From: an uncultured Clostridia bacterium | GTDB lineage: Bacteria > Bacillota > Clostridia > Oscillospirales > Butyricicoccaceae | Direction of reading: 5' to 3' | DNA: 6,130 bases | Assembly (NCBI GenBank): GCA_945486175.1 | Contig: CALYTA010000072.1 | Span: 1 to 6,130, forward strand | In this document: one piece after another, positions 1 through 6,130 of the stretch | How the letters are laid out: every line of letters starts with the position of its first letter | How positions within the stretch are numbered: the first letter of the stretch is position 1 | Notes under the pieces: generated by a model | What the model was told of the DNA's origin: nothing | The model's input: the letters and a program-made list of their open reading frames with translations, nothing else | Database searches by the model: none | Program-made: the position numbers and the translations under genes

Positions 1-42
1 AAAACAACAAAGCTACTTCATATGTTGAAAGGTCGATTGGAT

Positions 43-762
43 ATGCGGCAATTCATGGGAACGGAACACAAATCAGTCGTCGATCTTACCGTAGACCGGC
101 TGATCCAGTATTTACAGGACGAGGGGCTGGACGACGGCGACCGACTGCCGAATGAACGGACACTCAGCGCACAGCTCAATGTCGGACGAAGCACGCTGCG
201 GGAAGCACTGCAGCGCCTCTCCTCCCGCAATGTCCTGGAAATCAGGCGTGGTGTCGGTGTTTTTGTGTCCTATAAGCATGGTGTTGCCGATGACCCGCTG
301 GGCTTTACCCTGATTAAGGATAAAGAACGTCTGGCACGCGATCTGCTGGAATTCCGCATCATGATTGAACCGCGCGTCGCGGCCATGGCCGCTCAAAACG
401 CAACGCCGGAGGAAGTCAACGAACTGGAATCTCTGTGCGATGCTGTCGATGACCTGATTATCCACGGAAAACCGCACCAGCAGGCGGATCAGGAATTTCA
501 TACCCGCATTGCACGCTGCAGCGGCAACATCATCATGCCCAAGCTGCTGCCGATTATCCATGGTGCAATCGCACTGTTTGTGCAGGAAACCGGCGGCCAG
601 CTGCGTGAGGAAACCATGCGGACGCATCGCTCTATTTTGAATGCAATCCGTTCCAGGGACGGTGTTGCCGCCTCCGATGCAATGTATCTCCATCTGATAT
701 ATAACCGCGATCGCCTGAATCCCAATCCAATCAGCAAAGGCGGAACCTATCAGCCCAAATAA
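43..762 (+). CDS. GntR-family transcriptional regulator, FadR/FCD subfamily
   Basis: DNA-binding regulator, probably of the adjoining dehydratase and permease genes. Residue numbers here count from the upstream ATG at 22. The winged helix-turn-helix spans about residues 18-84, with the typical GDRLPNERTLSAQLNVGRST segment, LREALQRL recognition region and a wing at RRGVGVFV. An FCD ligand domain follows (about 106-230). Its usual metal-binding set is present: D156 and H160 in ADQEFH, H202 in THRSIL, H224 in YLHL. In this family a bound metal helps hold a small carboxylate effector, which fits a sugar-acid signal. The ATG at 43 is preferred because GAAAGG (27-32) lies about 10 bases before it. 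The ATG at 22 (246 residues) has no visible ribosome binding site, and the ATG at 55 is also possible. The gene is intact and of normal length. The family call is firm; the target and ligand are inferred from neighbours. Confidence 0.93.
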   Translation: MRQFMGTEHKSVVDLTVDRLIQYLQDEGLDDGDRLPNERTLSAQLNVGRSTLREALQRLSSRNVLEIRRGVGVFVSYKHGVADDPLGFTLIKDKERLARDLLEFRIMIEPRVAAMAAQNATPEEVNELESLCDAVDDLIIHGKPHQQADQEFHTRIARCSGNIIMPKLLPIIHGAIALFVQETGGQLREETMRTHRSILNAIRSRDGVAASDAMYLHLIYNRDRLNPNPISKGGTYQPK

Positions 763-770
763 ACCTTCTC

Positions 771-799
771 TCCCTGCTCATCAGAGCAGGGATTTTTTT
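771..799 (+). terminator. Rho-independent terminator after the regulator gene
   Basis: A perfect 9-base-pair stem (TCCCTGCTC, 771-779, with GAGCAGGGA, 784-792) encloses a 4-base loop and runs directly into seven T residues (793-799). It starts 8 bases after the regulator stop codon. It should separate transcription of the regulator from the dehydratase, which has its own promoter downstream. Confidence 0.93.
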
Positions 800-859
800 G
801 CCCAATTTCCATCTGCCCGACACGAGGAACGTTCTGTCCCGCCTGTTTTCGGCTGACTT

Positions 860-902
860 TTCAGACCACAGACACGCAATGTGCTTCGCGTGTTCAGACC
901 AC
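860..902. repeat. 10-base direct repeat TTCAGACCAC flanking a small inverted repeat
   Basis: TTCAGACCAC occurs at 860-869 and again at 893-902, an offset of 33 bases, close to three turns of the helix. Between the copies is a 6-base inverted repeat, ACACGC (872-877) and GCGTGT (888-893). The region lies 70-110 bases upstream of the dehydratase promoter and holds no convincing gene. A binding site for a regulator is possible, but no known site is recognised. Confidence 0.45.
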
Positions 903-924
903 GCCCGCTGTTTTTTACAGGCTA

Positions 925-971
925 TTGTGCTGCATATTGTGCAAAAAACAGAAAATATTTTGTGCATATTG
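925..971. promoter_or_regulatory. Candidate operator: duplicated TTGTGC / CATATTG element
   Basis: Two copies of one element sit just before the promoter: TTGTGC-TG-CATATTG at 925-939 and TTGTGCATATTG at 960-971, an offset of about 32-35 bases. The 9-mer TGCATATTG is exact at 931-939 and 963-971. A third TTGTGC lies at 937-942. The second copy overlaps the -35 box, where a bound protein would block RNA polymerase. The upstream FadR-like regulator is the obvious candidate binder, but the element does not match a GntR operator that I can name with certainty. Confidence 0.5.
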
Positions 972-997
972 ACATATAAACGAAATGATATTATGAT
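969..997 (+). promoter_or_regulatory. Promoter of the dehydratase gene (sigma-A type)
   Basis: A perfect -35 box TTGACA (969-974) is followed after 17 bases by TATGAT (992-997), one mismatch from the consensus -10 box. The predicted start of transcription is near 1004, giving a leader of about 43 bases before the dehydratase ATG. The surrounding AT-rich stretch (about 940-1000) contrasts with the GC-rich flanks. This close to consensus, the promoter would be strong unless repressed, in keeping with the repeats that overlap it. Confidence 0.85.
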
Positions 998-1030
998 TAT
1001 CTCAGCAAGAATCCAAGAGAACTGAAAGAA

Positions 1031-1038
1031 AGAGAGGA
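1031..1038 (+). promoter_or_regulatory. Ribosome binding site of the dehydratase gene
   Basis: AGAGAGGA ends 8 bases before the ATG at 1047 and fixes that start codon. Confidence 0.8.
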
Positions 1039-1046
1039 CGAGTGGT

Positions 1047-2762
1047 ATGATAAGTCAGAAAATCCGAGAAGTCGCCCCGGAGCAGGATCCTCTGCGCATG
1101 GGCATGGGCTGGAAAGCAGAAGACCTTTCCAAGCCGCAGATTATGGTAGAAAGCACGTTCGGCGACAGCCATCCGGGCAGTGCCCATCTGTTTGAGCTGG
1201 TGGAACAGGCGGTGTCAGGTGTCGCTGAGGCCGGCGGCAAAGCGGCTCGGTATTTTGCCACCGATATCTGTGACGGCATGGCACAGGGACACGACGGCAT
1301 CAATTATTCGCTTGCCAGCCGCGACACGATTACAAACATGATTGAGATCCACGCCGGAGCGACTCCGTTTGACGGCGGCGTATTCGTCTCCAGCTGCGAC
1401 AAAGCAGTGCCTGCACACCTGATGGGAATCGGCAGAGTCAACATGCCGTCCATTCTCGTCACAGGCGGTGTGATGGACGCCGGCCCGGATCTGCTCACGC
1501 TGGAACAGATCGGTATCTATTCGGCGCAGTGTGCCCGCGGCGAAATTACGGAAGAAAAGCTGACCTGGTATAAGCAGCACGCATGCCCGTCCTGCGGTGC
1601 ATGCTCGTTCATGGGCACTGCCTCCACAATGCAGGTTATGGGTGAGGCACTTGGACTGATGCTTCCGGGCTCCGCGCTGATGCCTGCGACCTGTGAAGAT
1701 CTGAAATCCGTTGCACGCGAGGCTGGCCGTCAGGTAATGAAGCTGGCGCACATGGGACTCAAGCCACGTGATATGGTCACGATGGAATCGTTTGAAAACG
1801 CAATCATGGTACATGCCGCAATCTCCGGTTCGACCAATTCCCTGCTGCACATTCCGGCAATCGCGCATGAATTCGGCCTGGAGCTGGATGCGGAACTGTT
1901 TGACCGCATGCACAGAGGTGCACATTATCTGCTTGATATCCGTCCGGCAGGCAAATGGCCCGCACAGTATTTCTACTATGCCGGCGGTGTACCCCGCATT
2001 ATGGAGGAAATCCGTTCGATGCTGCATCTGGATGTCATGACTGTCACCGGAAAGACGCTGGGCGAGAATCTGGATGAACTCAAGGCAAACGGCTTTTATG
2101 ACAAGTGTGACGCATACTGCGCCGCAGTCGGCCTGACCTGGCAGGATATTATCCATCCGTTTGACAAGGCAATCGGAACGGACGGTGCAATTGCAATTCT
2201 CAAGGGCAATCTGGCTCCGGAAGGCGCAGTCATCAAGCATACTGCCTGCCCGAAGGAAATGTTCCAGGCTACCCTGCATGCGCGCCCATTCGACAGCGAG
2301 GAAGAAGCGATTCATGCCGTTCTGACACATGATGTCCATCCGGGAGATGCCGTATTCATCCGCTATGAAGGCCCAAAGGGATCCGGAATGCCAGAGATGT
2401 TCTACACCTCCGAAGCAATTTCTTCCGACAAGGAACTGGGCCGCAGCATTGCACTGATTACAGATGGCCGTTTCTCCGGTGCATCCACCGGTCCATCCAT
2501 CGGACATTGCTCTCCGGAAGCCGCAGAAGGCGGCCCGATTGCACTGGTCGAAGAGGGTGATCTCATCCATATCGATATTCCCGCGCGCAAGCTGGAAATT
2601 GTAGGCGTAAAAGGCGAGGCAAAATCCCCTGAAGAAATGGAGGAAATCCTTGCACAGCGCAGGGCGGCATGGAAGCCCAAGCAGCCAAAGTACCCATCCG
2701 GTGTACTCAAAATCTTCTCCGAACACGCTGTTTCCCCCATGCAGGGCGGATATATGAAATAA
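1047..2762 (+). CDS. IlvD/Edd-family dehydratase, probably a sugar-acid (aldonate) dehydratase
   Basis: Iron-sulfur and magnesium-dependent enzyme of the dihydroxy-acid/phosphogluconate dehydratase family, 571 residues, which is normal length. Such enzymes remove water from a 2,3-dihydroxy acid to give a 2-keto-3-deoxy acid. Family signatures visible: GHDGI (81-85), SLASRD (88-93), SSCDK (115-119), CPSCGACSFMGTASTM (180-195), GMPEM (447-451) and TDGRFSGASTG (472-482). By analogy with solved sugar-acid dehydratases, D118, K119 and E450 should bind magnesium, C117 and C186 the cluster, and S477 should be the catalytic serine. The usual first cluster cysteine (in a PCN motif) is replaced by PGS at 43-45, while C75 lies in DICDG. 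The GntP permease downstream and FCD regulator upstream point to catabolism of an imported sugar acid rather than valine/isoleucine synthesis. The exact substrate is unknown; an automatic label of ilvD would probably mislead. Confidence 0.9.
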   Translation: MISQKIREVAPEQDPLRMGMGWKAEDLSKPQIMVESTFGDSHPGSAHLFELVEQAVSGVAEAGGKAARYFATDICDGMAQGHDGINYSLASRDTITNMIEIHAGATPFDGGVFVSSCDKAVPAHLMGIGRVNMPSILVTGGVMDAGPDLLTLEQIGIYSAQCARGEITEEKLTWYKQHACPSCGACSFMGTASTMQVMGEALGLMLPGSALMPATCEDLKSVAREAGRQVMKLAHMGLKPRDMVTMESFENAIMVHAAISGSTNSLLHIPAIAHEFGLELDAELFDRMHRGAHYLLDIRPAGKWPAQYFYYAGGVPRIMEEIRSMLHLDVMTVTGKTLGENLDELKANGFYDKCDAYCAAVGLTWQDIIHPFDKAIGTDGAIAILKGNLAPEGAVIKHTACPKEMFQATLHARPFDSEEEAIHAVLTHDVHPGDAVFIRYEGPKGSGMPEMFYTSEAISSDKELGRSIALITDGRFSGASTGPSIGHCSPEAAEGGPIALVEEGDLIHIDIPARKLEIVGVKGEAKSPEEMEEILAQRRAAWKPKQPKYPSGVLKIFSEHAVSPMQGGYMK

Positions 2763-2767
2763 CAGAA

Positions 2768-2800
2768 GCCTGCCGATTCCCTTGTCAGGGATCGGCAGGC
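2768..2800 (+). other. Strong intercistronic hairpin without a T-tract
   Basis: GCCTGCCGAT (2768-2777) pairs perfectly with ATCGGCAGGC (2791-2800). After one bulged T the stem continues with CCCT/AGGG around a 4-base loop, about 14 pairs in all. It begins 5 bases after the dehydratase stop codon. What follows is A-rich (CGGAAAACAAAACAAC), so it is not a standard intrinsic terminator in the forward direction. It more likely protects the 3' end of the dehydratase message or tunes the dehydratase:permease ratio; partial termination cannot be excluded. Confidence 0.7.
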
Positions 2801-2832
2801 CGGAAAACAAAACAACAGCATTCATCCCTGAA

Positions 2833-2849
2833 TGTTTTAATTTAAAACA
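2833..2849. repeat. Perfect 17-base palindrome before the permease gene
   Basis: TGTTTTAA and TTAAAACA form 8-base arms around a single central T. The palindrome ends 9 bases before the GAGG of the permease ribosome binding site. Its size and symmetry suit a dimeric regulator, and it may be an operator for an internal promoter. I find no clear -35/-10 pair around it, so the role is open. Confidence 0.45.
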
Positions 2850-2855
2850 AAATAA

Positions 2856-2864
2856 AAAGAGGTG
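2856..2864 (+). promoter_or_regulatory. Ribosome binding site of the permease gene
   Basis: AAAGAGGTG, with its GAGG core 7 bases before the ATG at 2870, supports that start codon. Confidence 0.8.
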
Positions 2865-2869
2865 TCTAT

Positions 2870-4234
2870 ATGGAAACAACATTCGTTGCAGATCCCACGC
2901 GGCTGATCGTTGCCGCACTGTGTGGTCTGGTCATTTTGCTGGCTCTGATTATCAAAGCCAAGTTCCAACCGCTGATTGCAATACTGATTGCAGCACTCAG
3001 CATCGGCGTTTTGGCAGGAATGCCGGTATCCATGATTGTCGATACCGTCAGCAAGGGCATGGGCGAAACGCTCAAAGGCATTGCATTACTGGTCGGTTTG
3101 GGTTCCATGTTTGGCGCGATTCTGGAAATCTCCGGCGGCGCGGAACGGGTTGCCCTTACCATGATGAGCAAGTTCGGAGAAAAACGTGCACCGTGGGCAC
3201 TCGGCATCACCGGTATGGTCACGGCAATCCCGGTATTTTTCGATGCAGGCCTTATCATCCTCATTCCGCTGGCATTTTCGATCGCGCGCCGCGCAAAAAA
3301 ATCCTCCCTTTACTTTGTCATCCCGCTGCTGGCAGGTCTCGCAGTCGGACACGCGTTCATTCCGCCTACGCCCGGCCCGGTTCTGGTTGCCAACATTCTC
3401 GGCGTTGACCTCGGACTGGTCATCGGACTCGGTCTGGTCTGCGGTTTCTTTGCCATGATTGCAGCCGGCCCGGTCTGGGGCAAAATCTGCGGCTCCCGCT
3501 TTGACGTCCCGGTTCCGAAGCAGTACCAGGAGGCGCCGGAATATGACGAGAGCAAGCTCCCCTCGTTTGGCAGCGTTGTCAGCATCATTCTGATTCCGTT
3601 GTTCCTGATCCTCATCAATTCTATCCTCGGCATGTTCCCGGAGGGAACCGCCGTTGACGCAATCCGTCCGTTCTTCACCTTCCTCGGCACTCCGTTTGTT
3701 GCACTTCTGCTGGCAACGATCGTCGCAATGTTCCTTCTCGGCACGAGAAACGGGTATTCCTTGCAGGAACTGGAAAAGGTCATGACCAAATCGCTTGAGC
3801 CGACCGGCCTGATTCTGCTGGTCACCGCCGGCGGCGGTGTACTGCGCTACATGCTGCAGGATTCCGGCATGGGCGATATCATCGGCAATGCGGTTGCCGC
3901 AACTCCTCTTCCGATCGTTGTCGTTGCATTCCTCATTGCGCTGGCTGTCCGCGTATCCGTCGGTTCTGCCACCGTCGCAATGACCATGGCAGCAGGCATT
4001 GTCGCTTCCATGCCGATTGTTTCGACGCTGTCACCGCTGCACCTCGCCTGCCTCGTTATGGCAATTGCAGGCGGTTCCACCGCATTCTCCCACTTCAACG
4101 ACTCCGACTTCTGGCTGGTAAAATCCCTGTGCAATCTGGACGAAAAAACAACGTTTAAAACCTGGACGATGATGGAAACCATCGTCGGTACCACCGGTTT
4201 TATCGTTGCACTGATTGTTTCATTCTTCGCATAA
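2870..4234 (+). CDS. GntP-family sugar-acid:H+ symporter (gluconate permease type)
   Basis: Inner-membrane carrier of the GntP family, which takes up gluconate and related acids such as glycerate or other aldonates with protons. It has 454 residues, the usual length, and about 12-14 hydrophobic segments (for example 12-30, 34-56, 68-86, 107-137, 147-175, 178-205, 233-256, 265-291, 343-361, 433-453), with a polar loop at about 206-232. Conserved family stretches are present: AIPVFFDAGLIILIPLAF (119-136), HAFIPPTPGPV (161-171), RVSVGSATVAMT (361-372) and GGSTAFSHFNDSDFWLVK (401-418). The gene lies 107 bases after the dehydratase on the same strand, probably in the same transcription unit, though the hairpin and palindrome between them suggest separate tuning. 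It presumably imports the dehydratase substrate. Family call firm; substrate inferred. Confidence 0.93.
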   Translation: METTFVADPTRLIVAALCGLVILLALIIKAKFQPLIAILIAALSIGVLAGMPVSMIVDTVSKGMGETLKGIALLVGLGSMFGAILEISGGAERVALTMMSKFGEKRAPWALGITGMVTAIPVFFDAGLIILIPLAFSIARRAKKSSLYFVIPLLAGLAVGHAFIPPTPGPVLVANILGVDLGLVIGLGLVCGFFAMIAAGPVWGKICGSRFDVPVPKQYQEAPEYDESKLPSFGSVVSIILIPLFLILINSILGMFPEGTAVDAIRPFFTFLGTPFVALLLATIVAMFLLGTRNGYSLQELEKVMTKSLEPTGLILLVTAGGGVLRYMLQDSGMGDIIGNAVAATPLPIVVVAFLIALAVRVSVGSATVAMTMAAGIVASMPIVSTLSPLHLACLVMAIAGGSTAFSHFNDSDFWLVKSLCNLDEKTTFKTWTMMETIVGTTGFIVALIVSFFA

Positions 4235-4260
4235 GCTAATACAAACGCATACACAAAGAT

Positions 4261-4309
4261 GCCCGTTCGATTCCGACCGTCAATACCGGAAATCGAACGG
4301 GCAATTTTT
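4261..4309 (+). terminator. Rho-independent terminator of the dehydratase-permease unit
   Basis: GCCCGTTCGATT (4261-4272) pairs perfectly with AATCGAACGGGC (4291-4302), with further inner CCG/CGG pairing, and is followed by five T residues (4305-4309). It starts 27 bases after the permease stop. It lies between two convergent genes and might also end the adenine deaminase message from the other side, but the minus-strand exit (ATCTTTGTGT) is only weakly T-rich. Confidence 0.88.
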
Positions 4310-4329
4310 ATGCCGCAACCACAGATATT

Positions 4330-6036
4330 TTATACTTCGATAAATTTCATCTGCTCCACATCGAACAGGCCGCGCGGCGTAATGCGCAGCGACGGGATGA
4401 CCGGCAGCGCGAGGAAGGACAGCAGAATCAACGGGGAAACATCCGCCGGTACACCCATCTCATGCGCTTTTGCGATCATGGCTGACAGCTCTGCCTGCAC
4501 CTTGTCAAAGCCCGCGTCGCTCATCAGTCCCATGATGGGCAGTGCGACTGTATGCAGAATCTTTCCGCCGGAAACCAGCGTATAACCGCCGCCGATATCG
4601 CGCAGGTGCTGTGCGGCGAGCAGCATATCCGCATCGTTGTCGCCGATGACAGACAGATTGTGGCTGTCATGCGCCACAGTGGATGCCATTGCACCGCCGT
4701 GCAGGCAGAAGCCTGCAACCGCGCCGACACCGACCTTTCCTGTATTGTGATGGCGCTCAACAACGGCAATCTTGCTGAATTCGCCCTGCGGGACAAACAT
4801 GCCATTTTCCTGCGGCAGCGCACAGCATTCGTTTTCGGTCACGAGCTGTCCGGCTGCAATGCGGATGACATGGCTGGTCTCCCCGACCGGGAGTGCAAGC
4901 TGTTCCGGACGAACCGGCTGGCAGTGCACCGTGCGGCGCAGCGGGCTGTCCTGCGGCAGCTTCGGCTGCGCACGGAAGCCGGAAACATCCCTGCCCTTGT
5001 GATAAACCGCATGAATGCTCACATTCTCCAGATCATCCAGCACGACGAAATCCGCCTGCATGCCGGGCGCGATGGCGCCGAGCTGATGGTGCAGCCCATA
5101 GTGCCGCGCCGTGTTGATGGTTGCCATGCGGATGGCATCGACCGGCGCAAGCCCGCAGGCAATCGCTTTGCGCACGCAGTGGTCGATGTGTCCCTCCTGC
5201 CGGATATCCTCAATATGCTTGTCATCCGTGCAGAACGAAAAGCCGTCCGTCAGCTGGTTCTCCCGCACAATGCCGCACACAATTGCTTCCAGATTGCGCG
5301 CCGCGCTGCCCTCGCGCACATGGATGTGCATGCCAAGGCGGCGTTTTTCGAGAACCTCCTCCGGTGTCGAGCATTCATGGTCGTTCGTAATGCCCGCCAG
5401 CACATATGCATTGAGTTGGCTTCCTGTCAGCATCGGCGCATGCCCGTCCTTCGGCTTTCCGTCGAACAGCGCGAGCTTTTCCGCCATCGCGGGCGCGGCA
5501 TTGACGGTAGACACATAGTCCATCACCTCGCCCAGACCGAGCACGCGCGGATTGTCCAGATACTTCCGCATTTCGTTCGCGTCAAATGTGCAGCCGTTGT
5601 CCTCAAATGGCAGCGATGGCACACAGGACGGCATCATGACGTATACATTCGCCGGGACATCTGCGGTCTCGTCCAGGATATAATCAATGCCATCCGCTCC
5701 GCTTACATTTGCCGCTTCATGCGGGTCGACAATATAGGTTGTGGTGCCGCATTGGACCGCCTGTTCGACCAGCTCCGCAGGCGTCACCATTGTGGATTCC
5801 AGATGGATATGCCCGTCGATAAAGCCCGGACACAGATATTTCCCGTTCAAATCAAATTCTGTTTCTCCCACATACTGGTCTCCAACACCCACAATTGTGC
5901 CGTTCGTGACCGCAACAGAGGTCTCAAGCACCTCCCCGGTGAATACATTCACCACGTTTCCCCCACGGAATACGAGTTCCGCCGGAATTTCGCCGCGTGC
6001 CGCCTTTGCCAGATCATTAAACTGCTGAACATTCAT
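4330..6036 (-). CDS. ade: Adenine deaminase (adenine aminohydrolase)
   Basis: Cytoplasmic purine-salvage enzyme that converts adenine and water to hypoxanthine and ammonia. It belongs to the metal-dependent amidohydrolase superfamily; relatives work with iron or manganese. The 568 residues match the family length. Key motifs in order: PGFIDGHIHLEST (70-82, metal ligands H76 and H78, with E80), DPHE (104-107), GLGEVMDY (167-174, E170 likely bridging the metals), GHAP (198-201), ITNDHE (216-221), FCTDD (268-272) and the C-terminal adenine-deaminase domain with AHDSHN (455-460). The start at 6036 is supported by GGAGGAG (6048-6042 on the minus strand) 5 bases upstream. The gene is intact. It converges on the sugar-acid module and has no evident functional link with it. 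No promoter or purine riboswitch is recognisable in the visible upstream bases. Confidence 0.96.
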   Translation of the reverse strand: MNVQQFNDLAKAARGEIPAELVFRGGNVVNVFTGEVLETSVAVTNGTIVGVGDQYVGETEFDLNGKYLCPGFIDGHIHLESTMVTPAELVEQAVQCGTTTYIVDPHEAANVSGADGIDYILDETADVPANVYVMMPSCVPSLPFEDNGCTFDANEMRKYLDNPRVLGLGEVMDYVSTVNAAPAMAEKLALFDGKPKDGHAPMLTGSQLNAYVLAGITNDHECSTPEEVLEKRRLGMHIHVREGSAARNLEAIVCGIVRENQLTDGFSFCTDDKHIEDIRQEGHIDHCVRKAIACGLAPVDAIRMATINTARHYGLHHQLGAIAPGMQADFVVLDDLENVSIHAVYHKGRDVSGFRAQPKLPQDSPLRRTVHCQPVRPEQLALPVGETSHVIRIAAGQLVTENECCALPQENGMFVPQGEFSKIAVVERHHNTGKVGVGAVAGFCLHGGAMASTVAHDSHNLSVIGDNDADMLLAAQHLRDIGGGYTLVSGGKILHTVALPIMGLMSDAGFDKVQAELSAMIAKAHEMGVPADVSPLILLSFLALPVIPSLRITPRGLFDVEQMKFIEV

Positions 6037-6041
6037 GACAG

Positions 6042-6048
6042 CTCCTCC
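6042..6048 (-). promoter_or_regulatory. ade: Ribosome binding site of the adenine deaminase gene
   Basis: On the minus strand GGAGGAG precedes the ATG by 5 bases (7 from GGAGG). This near-ideal Shine-Dalgarno sequence settles the start codon. Confidence 0.85.
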
Positions 6049-6130
6049 ACTTCAACTGTTGATTCGCCAGCGCTTTACTCCCGCATAAGAATACGCCGCT
6101 GGCCGCACAGTGCCTTTGCTATTGTTACCT

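Noticed and set aside
827..834. GAACGTTC palindrome as a LexA (SOS) box
   Set aside because: The Firmicutes LexA site has GAAC and GTTC separated by four bases. Here they abut, and neither flanking gene is an SOS gene.
952..961. AAAATATTTT perfect palindrome as an operator
   Set aside because: A 10-base AT-only palindrome in an AT-rich promoter upstream region is expected often by chance; it may just be an UP-element-like tract.
798..1025. 75-codon plus-strand frame in the intergenic region
   Set aside because: It starts in the regulator terminator's T-tract region, has no ribosome binding site, runs through the dehydratase promoter and gives an unconvincing protein.
2782..2860. Separate promoter for the permease using TTGTCA as a -35 box
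   Set aside because: TTGTCA lies in the hairpin loop, and 16-18 bases downstream there is only A/C-rich sequence with no -10 box.
1215..2918. 567-codon open frame on the minus strand across the dehydratase gene
   Set aside because: It is the antisense shadow of the dehydratase. The translation shows no family motif, is rich in Cys, His and Arg, and has no sensible start context, whereas the plus-strand frame has full family signatures.
6037..6130. Purine riboswitch before adenine deaminase
   Set aside because: Less than 100 bases are visible, and they lack the conserved purine-aptamer junction and loop sequences; only a 7-base inverted repeat with a large loop is present.

Overview
The window reads as a piece of a Firmicutes chromosome, most likely a gut clostridium of moderate G+C content (class-level guess only). 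The basis is strong purine-rich ribosome binding sites, a near-consensus TTGACA/TATGAT promoter, compact stem-plus-T-tract terminators, and the gene families present. I see no transposase, phage gene, tRNA, rRNA or CRISPR array.

Left and centre (about 1-4310, + strand) is a sugar-acid utilisation module. It starts with a GntR-type regulator of the FadR/FCD subfamily (43-762), closed by a clear intrinsic terminator (771-799). A 284-base intergenic region follows, with a strong promoter and several nested repeats that are good operator candidates. Next comes an IlvD/Edd-family dehydratase (1047-2762), and after 107 bases a GntP-family permease (2870-4234) ended by a second terminator (4261-4309). 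The inferred logic is that GntP imports an aldonate-type sugar acid, the dehydratase turns it into a 2-keto-3-deoxy acid, and the FadR-like regulator senses the substrate or an intermediate. No KDG kinase or aldolase lies in the window, so the next steps must be encoded elsewhere. The substrate cannot be read from sequence. The absence of other ilv genes and the presence of the permease argue against a role in branched-chain amino acid synthesis.

Right (4330-6036, - strand) is a full-length adenine deaminase that converges on the permease gene. It belongs to purine salvage and has no obvious functional tie to the sugar-acid module. It has a strong ribosome binding site but no recognisable promoter in the 94 bases visible upstream, so it may be read from a promoter or operon outside the window.

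The points most worth a second look are three. The dehydratase lacks a cysteine where the family usually has its first iron-sulfur ligand, and has a cysteine in the DICDG motif. The dehydratase promoter carries a duplicated TTGTGC/CATATTG element. The dehydratase-permease gap holds a strong hairpin without a T-tract followed by a perfect 17-base palindrome just before the permease ribosome binding site. The genes themselves belong to known families; I do not see a clearly new system.
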